A stretch of DNA of 64,000 bases. It comes from Gammaproteobacteria bacterium (GTDB taxonomy: Bacteria; Pseudomonadota; Gammaproteobacteria; Burkholderiales; Rhodocyclaceae). The DNA lies in NCBI GenBank assembly GCA_018828385.1, contig JAHJVE010000015.1, positions 186,001 to 250,000 of the forward strand, written 5' to 3'. The notes beneath the pieces were generated by a model. The model was not told the origin of the DNA, ran no database searches, and was given only the letters and a program-made list of their open reading frames with translations. Made by a program: the position numbers and the translations under genes. Of the stretch, positions 25,646 to 33,932 are shown one piece after another; position 1 is the stretch's first letter; the number at the start of each line of letters is the position of its first letter.

Positions 25646-26981
25646 GCGGCGCCGCGTTTGAGCCATTCAGGCGATAAACGAGCGTGTTGCCCTTGCCTTT
25701 GAGGTAGAGCGTCAGCGGTTCGTCGAAGGAGAAATACTGAGCCAGGCGCAGGTGGGTGGTCGCATCGACATGGATCATGCCTGGCGTGCCTTCGCTGGTA
25801 ATGCGGCTGGCCAGATTGACCGTGTCGCCCCACAGGTCGTAAATGAACTTCTTCTTGCCGACGACGCCGGCAACGACCGGCCCGGTGCCGATCCCGATAC
25901 GAACGTCGAGATGCATGTCGTTGACCGTGAAGTCGCGATGCAACAGGTCACGCATGGCAACCGCGAGTTCCGCGATGGAGCGGGTGTAGTTGGTCTGCTC
26001 GTTGTTGAGGCCGCCGGCGACCATGTAGGCGTCGCCAATGGTCTTGATCTTCTCCATGCCATATTGCTCGGCCAATTCATCGAAAGACGAAAATATCCGG
26101 TTGAGCATGGCAAAAACCTGCTGTGGCGTCAGCCCTTCGGCGATCCGGGTGAAATTGACGATATCGACGAACATGATCGTGACGTCGGCAAAACCATCGG
26201 CGATGGCCTGGCTGTCGCGCTTCAGACGTTCGGCAATCGGCCCGGGCAGGATGTTCAAGAGCAAGCGTTCGGACTTCTCCTGTTCGTCCTGCAACAGCCG
26301 GTGGGTTTCTTCCAGATGGGCTTGGGTCTTGGCTTTTTCCTGGACCGCGTAGCGCAGGAGCAGGTAAACGATGCTGGAAATCGCGGCAAAGTTCAGCGCA
26401 AAGAAAAAGACGCTGGTCCGGATCGAAATTTTCGGTGCGCTACTGGCCAGACTGTCGGCCAGGAAATAGTCGAAAAAGCCGGAGAGCGCGGTCAGGAAAA
26501 TGTAGGCGAAGAACCAGGCGAGCGATTCACGCGCCCCGAAGAACAGCACGGCGCCGATGGGGGCAAGCAATCCCCAGAGACTGGTGCCGCTCGCCGTGAT
26601 GAAGTTGCCGATACTCCACTGCACGGCAAACGGGGCAAAAAGGAAAAGCGCCAGTTGCGAATAGCGAAACAGGTCGAAATTGCCGCTGCGAAAGTAATAA
26701 AGCAGGTTGCCAACGAGCAGCAACTGGAAAACAAAGGGGGCATTCGCCGAAAACTGCGGCCCCATCTGGCCATACAGGAAAAGCCAGAGCATCGAGCCGG
26801 TACACACCAGGCCGGTGGCAAAGACCAGCAGCGATTTCTTCAGGCGTGTTTCGGCATCGTCGTCGGGAAGAACTCCGCCGGTACGCAGGGCGACAAGGAA
26901 TGGCTGACGATTCACGGGATGCTTTGGCGGTGCGAGAAGGGCTGGGGGTTTCAGTGTGGCAGTCGGCCTGTCACCGGTCAA
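25623..26981 (-). CDS. Membrane-anchored class III adenylate cyclase
   Basis: This 452-residue protein has six predicted membrane helices in residues 48-225, a short coiled coil (KTQAHLEETHRLLQDEQEKSE), and a C-terminal class III cyclase domain. Metal aspartates are in FVDIVNFT (about 270) and IKTIGDAYM. The adenine-selecting Lys-Asp pair is present (K in MEKIKTIGD, D in LWGDTVNLASR), and the transition-state Asn/Arg are in NLASR. It should make cAMP. It sits between the pseudopilin genes and the kinase gene, 28 bp downstream of a pseudopilin, so it may be transcribed with the pilus operon and link pilus function to cAMP signalling, as cAMP does in twitching systems of other bacteria. That link is inference. 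Confidence 0.87.
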   Translation of the reverse strand: MTGDRPTATLKPPALLAPPKHPVNRQPFLVALRTGGVLPDDDAETRLKKSLLVFATGLVCTGSMLWLFLYGQMGPQFSANAPFVFQLLLVGNLLYYFRSGNFDLFRYSQLALFLFAPFAVQWSIGNFITASGTSLWGLLAPIGAVLFFGARESLAWFFAYIFLTALSGFFDYFLADSLASSAPKISIRTSVFFFALNFAAISSIVYLLLRYAVQEKAKTQAHLEETHRLLQDEQEKSERLLLNILPGPIAERLKRDSQAIADGFADVTIMFVDIVNFTRIAEGLTPQQVFAMLNRIFSSFDELAEQYGMEKIKTIGDAYMVAGGLNNEQTNYTRSIAELAVAMRDLLHRDFTVNDMHLDVRIGIGTGPVVAGVVGKKKFIYDLWGDTVNLASRITSEGTPGMIHVDATTHLRLAQYFSFDEPLTLYLKGKGNTLVYRLNGSNAAPPSGQQTS

Positions 26982-27009
26982 TATGCCGAACGGCTTGATC
27001 TATGGCGAC

Positions 27010-27702
27010 TTAAGGGAGTTTGCCAACGGCGACGAGGCGGGACTTGAGGAGATTGGGGCTGATCCAGACTAGCTGGTCGTCGAAGGTGGCGTTTGGGGTG
27101 TCCGCGATGAAGGTCTGCGTGGCGTTGCTGTTTTGCAGCTCGCTGTTGGCTGCCCCGGCAATTTTGCTGCCGTCGGGAAGATAGGCGCCATTGCTGCGCG
27201 CTCCGTGGCTGACCACCACTGCTGCGATGTCAATGGCGACGGTAGTGTTGGCGAGGTTTCGAATATCGGATAGCCCGGCATTGTCGGGGGGGATCCCGGT
27301 GCTCATCGTAAAGCTCGCTTGCGCTCCGGCAGCGACGAGAGCCGTGAATTTGCTGCTGGCGAAATAGGTCAGCCGCTGCCCCCACGGGTCGGTTTCCTGA
27401 GTGCCGAGAATGACCCAGGGAACAACCCCGTGTTGCAGGGTGCAGTCTTCCCGACCTGCGGCGGCATTGGTGTTGGCCAGGTCGGCTTTGGCCGGGCAGG
27501 GCAGACGTCCGTTGGCGATGGCGAATCCAAGCAGCGCCTCCTGGGTGGCGTCGAGTTGTCGACGGGCCTCTTGAGTCATGGTCGCTTCGTGTTGGGCCGA
27601 CAGGCCAAGGATCATGCCGGAGGAAAGCAGGGCGACGATGATCAGCACCACGGTCAGTTCGACCAGTGAAAAACCATGTTGGGTGGTGGCGTGCTGGGGC
27701 AT
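27010..27702 (-). CDS. Type IV pseudopilin (minor pilin) with RLPCPA motif
   Basis: This 230-residue protein has a leader MPQHATTQHG cleaved before FSLVELTVVLIIVALLSSGM, a class III signal with Glu at +5. The globular domain starts GRLPCPAKADL, then WVILGTQETDPWGQRLTY, a pattern of minor pilins found in MSHA-type loci of Betaproteobacteria. The C-terminus (SHGARSNGAYLPDG and ATFDDQLVW) resembles that of the very large pseudopilin encoded immediately upstream. The start at 27702 lies 10 bp after the end of that gene. It is a probable tip or initiation subunit. Confidence 0.82.
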   Translation of the reverse strand: MPQHATTQHGFSLVELTVVLIIVALLSSGMILGLSAQHEATMTQEARRQLDATQEALLGFAIANGRLPCPAKADLANTNAAAGREDCTLQHGVVPWVILGTQETDPWGQRLTYFASSKFTALVAAGAQASFTMSTGIPPDNAGLSDIRNLANTTVAIDIAAVVVSHGARSNGAYLPDGSKIAGAANSELQNSNATQTFIADTPNATFDDQLVWISPNLLKSRLVAVGKLP

Positions 27703-27712
27703 CACAGAGGCA

Positions 27713-30256
27713 TCAGTAGGCAAGTCGGTCGTTGAAGGTAGCCGATGGCGTTGTTGCCGTAAAGTCCGGGACTGGTGCCGTCGCATCGCCGTCACGCGTC
27801 AGGTCGGCGTTGATGCCTTCCAGGAAACTGGCGGTGCTCGGCGTCACGCGATCTTGCGCACCGATGGCGCGACCAGCGGCGAGTGCGACCAGGCGGTAGC
27901 TTCCGGTGGCATTGACCCGAAGTTTCCCGGGGGCGCTCATCGAGATGTTGCTGATCTGGTAAAACAACGTGTTGGCCCACTCGTTTTTGGTCCACCACGA
28001 GTTGGCGGTCGGCAGAAGAAAATCGCAGCGGCTGGATTGCCAGACCATGGGAAAGGCGCTGGCGCTGGTGCTGGTTAAGGAGTTGTCGAGCAAGTTGGCG
28101 GCGTTCAGCAAACTATTGACCAGCGCAGTGGTTTCGCCCAGGGCGGCTATGGCGCTGGCGCCGGTCGTGGCGTTGGGGTTGTCGATATATGCCTGCAATA
28201 ACGCGACAGATTCATTTTTTCCGGTGATGCTGGTCAGCGCATCGTTGGCGATCTTGTAGGCCGAGGTGTCAAGAACGCTGGCCGAGCCGGGGTCGTGCCC
28301 GGTGGCAACCGGGTTGGCCTTGGCCAGTGGCGCCACCAGGGAGGCATTGTCGGAAATGGATTTTGCCCATATTTCGAGGTTGACCGTAGCATCGCCCAGC
28401 GCCAGGGCAAAAGGCGTGATGGTTGCCTGGACAGGACGCGGGGTGGCGGTGTCCCGTTGCGTGAATGCTGTCCGATTGTTTTCGTAGATCGTGATGGCAG
28501 CTCGCAGGCTGGTGTGGGTGACGTTGTTGTCGATTTGTTCGTTGCTGGCAATGCTGGAGGCGAGGGTAGTCACGCTGGCGATAGCGGCGCTGATGCTGGT
28601 GTCGATGGCGGCGTAGTTCGGGGGGCTGGACTGGATCGCAGCAATGGCATTATCGAAGGTAGCGCGGGCCGAGTCCCTGGTGGACATCACGTCGGGGACG
28701 CCGGTGGTGATGTCCGAAATGGCTGCTCGTGTACTGTTGAGCGTTGTCAGCAAGGCGTTCAGGTTTTCGTTGGTAGGGGCTGCGCCGAGCGCACTGTTGA
28801 GGCTGCCCAGAGGCGTCGAGTAGGCGCTGACATCGCTGGCGAGGACGCTAACCCGGCTATTTTCGACGCTGTTTTGCAGTGTGTTGAGGGCGTTGATCAG
28901 ATCGCCGGCGGCAGCCATGGCCAGGCTGCCGTCGCATGCGGGGGCGATCGGGTTGGTCGGATCGCAGGCCAGACTGGCGCTTGTCTGTGCGGCGATGAGC
29001 GAGGGTGATATGTCTGGCCGAGAAGTTGTGGTTGCGTATAAAAGCTTGCGAACGTCGAGAGTCAGGCTGGCAAAGTCGGCAGCGGTGCTGGCTTGGCCAA
29101 GTTTCGTCGAGTACTGGCTGACTTGCCACGGAAGGACATCGACGCCGAGCTGGGATATTTCCTCAGCCAAGGCATTCAGTGGCGAATCGGGCGTGGCAGA
29201 CAGGCTACGAATCGTCGTTCCTTCGCGGCGGCTGATGCGCCCATTGGTCGCCGCGCTGGCCACGGCCAGTTCAACACCGTGCAGTTGGTTGTAGGCGTCG
29301 TCAGCCAGTTGCTTGAGTTGATTGGCTTTCAGGAATATCGCGTCGAACAGGTTTCTGGCCTGGAGCAGCCCGTCGCTCAAGGCATAGAGGGCGCTCATCT
29401 GCTGGCTGGCGTCGGGTGCCAACGATAGCTGGTTCACGCTCCGGGTCAGTTTCGCAATCGTCGATTTCAGCGCGGCTTCTGGCCCGGCGGTCGGTTGTGT
29501 GGTGGGAACCCGGCCGAACAGGCTGTTGGCCTTGCCTTGATAGTTGGTGACCGACAGCGGCGCCGGCCAGGGATAGCGATGATCGGTGTTGGTCGATGAG
29601 GCGGCATGGCGATCCAGGCAACTTCTGACTTCGTTGGCTACCCGTTTTTCGGCAGCCGCCATTAACTCCTGGCGAGTGATGACGGCGATGACATCGTTGT
29701 CGCCATCAGTGACGGATCGGCCGACCTGAAAATGGTCATCGCCGTCGCTGTTGGCTGGGTCGAGTGCGCCGCGGGGGGCGATGATCGCAGCCACCACATC
29801 GTTGTTGACTGAGCCATCGGCTGCAGTGAGGCGCATCGCCGTTGGCGTGTCGCTGTTGATCGGCGGCGTTGGGCGGTCGCCGCCAAACAGGCGGTAGACG
29901 GCAAGCTGCAAGGGCATGCCGCGATCATCCTGAAAGTCACGGACATCGAGCGTCTTCCACGGCAGGTTGCCTATGTACGAATCGCAGTCGTCGCGCGACA
30001 ACAAAGGAGAAATGCCGTCGCCGATGAGGTCGGGGCAGAGCAGCCGGCCCGGTCGCTGGTCGTCCAGTACCGCATAGGCGATGACGGCTTCCTTGGCCCG
30101 GGCGAGCGAAATGGCAAGTCTGGCATCTGATTCGCTCCGGTTGAACTGACTGTTGGCGCTGCGATAGAAGGCGTAGCCGCCGGCCATGGCGACCAGAATC
30201 AGGAGCATCCACAGTGCAACGCCCCTTTGTGCGGACCGGGGGGCGTGTCGCTTCAT
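27713..30256 (-). CDS. Very large pseudopilin-like protein with helical insertion
   Basis: This 847-residue protein starts MKRHAPRSAQRGVALWMLL, a basic leader followed by a hydrophobic helix that resembles a degenerate class III signal (no FTxxE). The first domain has the pseudopilin pattern GRLLCPDLIGDG and DSYIGNLPWKTLDVRD. The C-terminal about 110 residues (LAAGRAIGAQDR, ATFNDRLAY) match the C-terminus of the next pseudopilin. Between them lie some 500 Ala/Ser/Thr/Asn-rich helical residues with loosely repeated segments. It looks like a minor pilin split by a long stalk- or coiled-coil-like insertion. A dispersed-element copy encodes ATVNLEIWAKS (28358-28393). Its function in the pilus is unknown; tip adhesin or length control are possibilities. 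Confidence 0.72.
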   Translation of the reverse strand: MKRHAPRSAQRGVALWMLLILVAMAGGYAFYRSANSQFNRSESDARLAISLARAKEAVIAYAVLDDQRPGRLLCPDLIGDGISPLLSRDDCDSYIGNLPWKTLDVRDFQDDRGMPLQLAVYRLFGGDRPTPPINSDTPTAMRLTAADGSVNNDVVAAIIAPRGALDPANSDGDDHFQVGRSVTDGDNDVIAVITRQELMAAAEKRVANEVRSCLDRHAASSTNTDHRYPWPAPLSVTNYQGKANSLFGRVPTTQPTAGPEAALKSTIAKLTRSVNQLSLAPDASQQMSALYALSDGLLQARNLFDAIFLKANQLKQLADDAYNQLHGVELAVASAATNGRISRREGTTIRSLSATPDSPLNALAEEISQLGVDVLPWQVSQYSTKLGQASTAADFASLTLDVRKLLYATTTSRPDISPSLIAAQTSASLACDPTNPIAPACDGSLAMAAAGDLINALNTLQNSVENSRVSVLASDVSAYSTPLGSLNSALGAAPTNENLNALLTTLNSTRAAISDITTGVPDVMSTRDSARATFDNAIAAIQSSPPNYAAIDTSISAAIASVTTLASSIASNEQIDNNVTHTSLRAAITIYENNRTAFTQRDTATPRPVQATITPFALALGDATVNLEIWAKSISDNASLVAPLAKANPVATGHDPGSASVLDTSAYKIANDALTSITGKNESVALLQAYIDNPNATTGASAIAALGETTALVNSLLNAANLLDNSLTSTSASAFPMVWQSSRCDFLLPTANSWWTKNEWANTLFYQISNISMSAPGKLRVNATGSYRLVALAAGRAIGAQDRVTPSTASFLEGINADLTRDGDATAPVPDFTATTPSATFNDRLAY
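28358..28393 (-). repeat. 40-bp dispersed element, copy 7 (inside the large pseudopilin gene)
   Basis: GGATTTTGCCCATATTTCG then AGGTTGACCGTAGCATC. It is sense to the gene, encoding ATVNLEIWAKS. Confidence 0.72.
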
Positions 30257-30630
30257 TTGCTCGGGCTGCCCCGCTTGATCAGGATGTGGCCGTCGCGAAG
30301 CAGGCTTTCGCGCTCGCCGGTTGACGGGTTGAAGGTATCGCCAACCGGTACGCCGGGGGCGGCGGGTTGGTCCCAATTTGCTTCGCCGTTGATCCAGCGG
30401 ATGCGGCGGCCGTTGCTGCTGCGGACTTCGCCGTTGATGGTCTGGCTGGCTTGGTCGCCGGCATCGGGCTGGAAGCCGGTGTTGTGCTGGCGCTGGGCGT
30501 CAAGTCTGGCGCGTTGCTGCGGGTCGAGGAAAAGGCGGCCGAGGGCGGGCTGGTCGGCGAGGCTGGGGGCGATGGCCGACGCAAGAAGGAGGAGGGCGAG
30601 TAAACGGGCGAGCAAGCGGGGCGGACTCAT
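30253..30630 (-). CDS. Small periplasmic protein in MshK position
   Basis: This 125-residue protein has a signal peptide (LLARLLALLLLASAIAPSLA) followed by a short soluble domain with GRLFLDPQQRARLDAQR, a central ING-x-V-x-S-x-GR-x-I-R-WING segment and a C-terminal LLRDGHILIKRG. The position between the PilO-like and pseudopilin genes is that of mshK in Vibrio-type loci. The repeated ING/WING pattern recalls PilP/GspC-type periplasmic domains that bind the secretin. It overlaps both neighbours by 4 bp (ATGA-type), so it is clearly translated within the operon. Similarity to known MshK is weak, and the call rests on context. Confidence 0.65.
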   Translation of the reverse strand: MSPPRLLARLLALLLLASAIAPSLADQPALGRLFLDPQQRARLDAQRQHNTGFQPDAGDQASQTINGEVRSSNGRRIRWINGEANWDQPAAPGVPVGDTFNPSTGERESLLRDGHILIKRGSPSK

Positions 30631-31229
30631 TTGCCGTCCTTGGCCGGGTTGATGGTGATCCACTGCATGTCGCATTCGGCGCCGAGTTGGGCCAGGGCTT
30701 CGCGGGCGTCTGCCTGGCCCGGCAGGGGCGAAAGTTTGCAGCCACGCACGATGACGAGGGCCTTGGCGTTTTTCTGGACGGCAGCGAGGAAGTTGAGCAA
30801 GTCTTCTTCGTGCAGCAGGCGGAGTTGCAGGTGCAGGGGGCTGGCGAACCAGGTGTAGCTGGGGTCGTTGCCGTTTTCCAGGCTGGTTTGGGCACCGAAT
30901 TCGTACTTCATGCCGGGAATGCGCAGTTCGCGCTGGGTGTCGCGGAGCTGTTCCATCCAGTCGAGCCGTCTTTCCGGGCCGGTGATACCGGCGTTTTTGA
31001 GCTGCTGGAGTAGCGCGGTGCGCTCCCGGATTTCCTGTTCTTCGGTGCGGACCTGGCGCAGGCGTTGGTCGATCTGGTCGCGGGCGCTCAGCGCGGTGTT
31101 GCGTTCCTGCTCGGCCTTGCTTTTTTCAAGGGTGCTGGCCCAGCCGAGCAGGCCGGCGACGCTGATCATGGCCAGCGTGGCGAGCAGGGGGAGCCAGAGT
31201 TTTTTGAGGTCGCGGCCGCTCAGGGTCAT
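30627..31229 (-). CDS. PilO/MshJ-like inner-membrane assembly protein
   Basis: This 200-residue bitopic protein has an N-terminal anchor at about residues 12-29 (LPLLATLAMISVAGLLGW), then a coiled coil (KAEQERNTALSARDQIDQ), and a periplasmic ferredoxin-like domain (LHLQLRLLHEEDLLNFLAAV). This is the PilO architecture. In type IV pilus machines PilO pairs with PilN to align the inner-membrane platform with the secretin. It overlaps the MshI-like gene upstream and the MshK-position gene downstream by 4 bp each. It is called MshJ-like by position. Confidence 0.8.
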   Translation of the reverse strand: MTLSGRDLKKLWLPLLATLAMISVAGLLGWASTLEKSKAEQERNTALSARDQIDQRLRQVRTEEQEIRERTALLQQLKNAGITGPERRLDWMEQLRDTQRELRIPGMKYEFGAQTSLENGNDPSYTWFASPLHLQLRLLHEEDLLNFLAAVQKNAKALVIVRGCKLSPLPGQADAREALAQLGAECDMQWITINPAKDGK

Positions 31230-32734
31230 GGCGCCTTGCTCCGGACGACTTCAACGGCAAACTGCCGGGGCTGGGCTTCTTCATTGAGTCCGTCGCCACC
31301 GCGCAGGGCGCGGCCGGATTCGATGTCGAACGGTCGTTGCAATACCTTGACGCTGGTCGCGGCGTCGGCGCCGAGTGCGGCGACAAACTGGTCGAAGACG
31401 GCCAGCGTCTGGCGGACGCTGGCCCGCTCAAGCTGGATGGTGCCGCGAACGGTGACGATTTCCGGCTCGTTGGCGGGCATTCCTACGGTCAACCGGAAAT
31501 TTTGCCCATTTTTCCAATCGATGCTGTCGAGGACGATGGCCGGCATGCGGTCGAGAACCTGGCTGACCATGATGTAGCTTGAGGTTGGCTGGCGCTGCTG
31601 GGCGACCAGTTCGCCGTAGCGGCCGGTCAGGCGGCGCAACGTCTCGTGGTCCATGCCGAGTTGCGGGAAGGTGGCGGAGATTTCCTGGTAGCGCCGGTTG
31701 AGATCGGCTTGGCTGGCCGTCAGGGCGTCGGCTTCATTGCGCAGCGCGCTGGCGTCGTAGGTTCCCTTGGCGGCGAACAGGACGCCGCCGAGCAGGGTGA
31801 TGATGCCGGCCGCGATGAGGCCGTGGCGACTCTGGGCGAGGCGGAAATGGTGGCGATGCGTTTCGCCGGCGAATTGTTGGGCCGGCGGAGCCGTGGCCAG
31901 CAGGTGGAGGAAGAGCAGGTCGCTGCGATTGTCCTCGGGCGGCGTGTGCAGATTGAGCTTGCCGGCGGCGACATGGCTGTCGATGAGCGTGAAGTTCAGC
32001 GGGCCGCGTTCCGGACAGGCCTTGTCGATGGCCGGAACGGTCAGCGGATGGGCGACGATGTAGGTGGGCAGGCTTTCGTCACGGCCGATCAGGCGCTGGC
32101 CGATCAGGTACTGGTGCAATTTGCCGGCTTCGGCGGCAAAGGCGCTGGCGATGCCGGCGATGCTGCTGTCGGTGAGCGGCGCCATGCGCGAAAAATGGGC
32201 ATGGCCGTCGACGACGTAGGTTTCGCGGATCGAGTGATCCTGCAGGGTGAGCAGCAGGCAGCGGCTGCAGTCCTGGCCCAGCTTTTTGAGCAACAGGCCG
32301 CCCAGTTGGGCGACGCTGTAGATGCCGACGAGCGCCACTTCGGATTCGTCGAGCTTGTTCAGCCACGGCTCGAAATGGGCCGGGTTGGTCAGGGCGGAGA
32401 GGAGCAGCCTTTCGTTTTTGCGCTGCCGCTTTTCGTAGCCCAGTGAAATGGCCGCGGCGAGCGACGTGCCAAGAAAATGCTGGCCGATCTTGCGGGTGAT
32501 CAGCGTTTGCCGGTCGGCGCCCTGCAGGAAGGGAATGGTCTCCAGGACATGACCTTCCTCGGCGACGTTGGCAAGCAGGGAGAACTGGCTGCTGCCGTGC
32601 CCGGCGAGGTAGTCGGCAAACAGGCGAAAGCCCTCGTCGTTGTGGTCGAAGACGCCCTCGCAGCGAAGCTTCCCCTGCTGCCAGAGATAAGCCGACAGGC
32701 GATGGGTGTTGAGGTAGAGGAGGCGGCAGCTCAC
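31226..32734 (-). CDS. MshI-like protein (PilM-like domain fused to PilN)
   Basis: This 502-residue protein joins an N-terminal actin-like/PilM-type domain (about residues 1-280) to one membrane helix (about 306-325, LIAAGIITLLGGVLFAA) and a PilN-type periplasmic domain with an internal coiled coil. In Msh systems MshI combines these two functions of the assembly platform. The start MSCRLLYLN overlaps the GspF-like gene by 4 bp. The PilN part contains SIDWKNGQNFRLTVGMP, where a full-length dispersed element (31480-31520) is read antisense and fits the fold without interruption. This residue region corresponds to the SIDW-containing beta-strand of PilN proteins. Confidence 0.82.
   Translation of the reverse strand: MSCRLLYLNTHRLSAYLWQQGKLRCEGVFDHNDEGFRLFADYLAGHGSSQFSLLANVAEEGHVLETIPFLQGADRQTLITRKIGQHFLGTSLAAAISLGYEKRQRKNERLLLSALTNPAHFEPWLNKLDESEVALVGIYSVAQLGGLLLKKLGQDCSRCLLLTLQDHSIRETYVVDGHAHFSRMAPLTDSSIAGIASAFAAEAGKLHQYLIGQRLIGRDESLPTYIVAHPLTVPAIDKACPERGPLNFTLIDSHVAAGKLNLHTPPEDNRSDLLFLHLLATAPPAQQFAGETHRHHFRLAQSRHGLIAAGIITLLGGVLFAAKGTYDASALRNEADALTASQADLNRRYQEISATFPQLGMDHETLRRLTGRYGELVAQQRQPTSSYIMVSQVLDRMPAIVLDSIDWKNGQNFRLTVGMPANEPEIVTVRGTIQLERASVRQTLAVFDQFVAALGADAATSVKVLQRPFDIESGRALRGGDGLNEEAQPRQFAVEVVRSKAP
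31480..31520 (+). repeat. 40-bp dispersed element, copy 8 (inside the MshI-like gene)
   Basis: TTCCTACGGTCAACCGGAAA then TTTTGCCCATTTTTCCAATCG. The core is perfect and the second half partly diverged. It is antisense to the gene. Confidence 0.8.
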
Positions 32735-33930
32735 GTTTTGATCTTGCTGATGACGTCGTAAATGGGGCCGATGACCGACAGCATAATCCAGCCGAGCAGG
32801 GCGCCCATGAAAAGGGTGAGCATCGGTTCGATGAGCGCCTGCGCCTTGCCGACCGATTCCTTGACGTCTCGGTTGTAAAAGTAGCTGACATTGAGCAGCG
32901 CCTTGTCCAGCCCGCCGGTGCTCTCGCCGATGCGCAGCATGCGCACGACGAGCGGCGGAAAGAGGCCGACATCGCGGAAGGCGCCGGCGACATTCTGGCC
33001 TTCGCGGATCGATTGTTCGACGCGCTCCAGTGCCTTGCGCACGACGCGGTTGCCGACGATGGCCTGCGTCGTGCGGATCGACTCAAGGACCGGAATGCCC
33101 GAGGCGTAGAGCATGGCGAAGGTATTGGCGAAGCGCGAAAGAATGATCTTTTTGAGGATGGGGCCGATGATTGGCAGGCGCAGCTTGATGCCGTCGAGAC
33201 GAAAGCGGGCCAGCGGGTTGGTGCGCAGCAGCGCCTGCAGGACAAGGACGGCGATAATCGGTAGCGCGAGAAAGACGTACCAGTAGTTGACGAGCAGGTC
33301 GGAGATAAAAAAGAGCAGCTTGGTGTGCGGCGGCAGCACCTGCCCCATGTTCTTCACGAACAGCTTGAGCTGCGGGACCATGTAGATCATCAGGAAAAAG
33401 GTGGCGGAGAGCACGATGGTCGCCACGAAGGCCGGGTACATCAGCAGCTTTTTCGTGTGTGAGGCCAGCTCGTCTTCCCATTTCAGGGATTCCGACAGAC
33501 TGGCCAGCACGTCAGGCAACTGGCCGCTCGCCTCGCCGGCGCGAATCAGGTTGCAGAACACATGGCTGAAGATTTCCGGGTGGGCACTCATCGCCTGCGA
33601 CAGGGTCTGGCCGCCTTCGATGCTTTCGATGAGCCCGGCCATCACCTCGCGGAAGCGCGGATGGTCGACCGAATCGCGCAGGTCGGTCAGCCCTTCGAGG
33701 ATGGGCACGCCGGCCCGGGTCAGGTGTTCGAGGTGGAAGCAGAAATTGATCAGCTCGGGGCGCGGCACGCGCTGGGCGCCGAACAGGGCACGATGCTGGA
33801 TCGGCGAGCCGGTGATCAGATCGAGATTCATCCGCTTGAGGCGCATTTCGAGGTCGACCAGATTGATCGCATCGAGGCGTCCGTAGGTCATCCGACCTTC
33901 GACGCTGACCGCCTTGTAGTCAAACAACAC
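32731..33930 (-). CDS. Type IV pilus / type II secretion inner-membrane platform protein (GspF/PilC, MshG-like)
   Basis: This 399-residue protein has two GspF domains (LINFCFHLEHLTRAGVPILEGL and RFANTFAMLYASGIPVLESI), each preceding membrane segments, three helices in total. It is the rotor or platform protein that couples ATPase movement to pilin insertion. The length and duplicated domain order are normal. It overlaps the MshI-like gene by 4 bp and follows the ATPase gene by 2 bp, so it belongs to the same operon. Confidence 0.92.
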   Translation of the reverse strand: MLFDYKAVSVEGRMTYGRLDAINLVDLEMRLKRMNLDLITGSPIQHRALFGAQRVPRPELINFCFHLEHLTRAGVPILEGLTDLRDSVDHPRFREVMAGLIESIEGGQTLSQAMSAHPEIFSHVFCNLIRAGEASGQLPDVLASLSESLKWEDELASHTKKLLMYPAFVATIVLSATFFLMIYMVPQLKLFVKNMGQVLPPHTKLLFFISDLLVNYWYVFLALPIIAVLVLQALLRTNPLARFRLDGIKLRLPIIGPILKKIILSRFANTFAMLYASGIPVLESIRTTQAIVGNRVVRKALERVEQSIREGQNVAGAFRDVGLFPPLVVRMLRIGESTGGLDKALLNVSYFYNRDVKESVGKAQALIEPMLTLFMGALLGWIMLSVIGPIYDVISKIKT

Positions 33931-33932
33931 GG

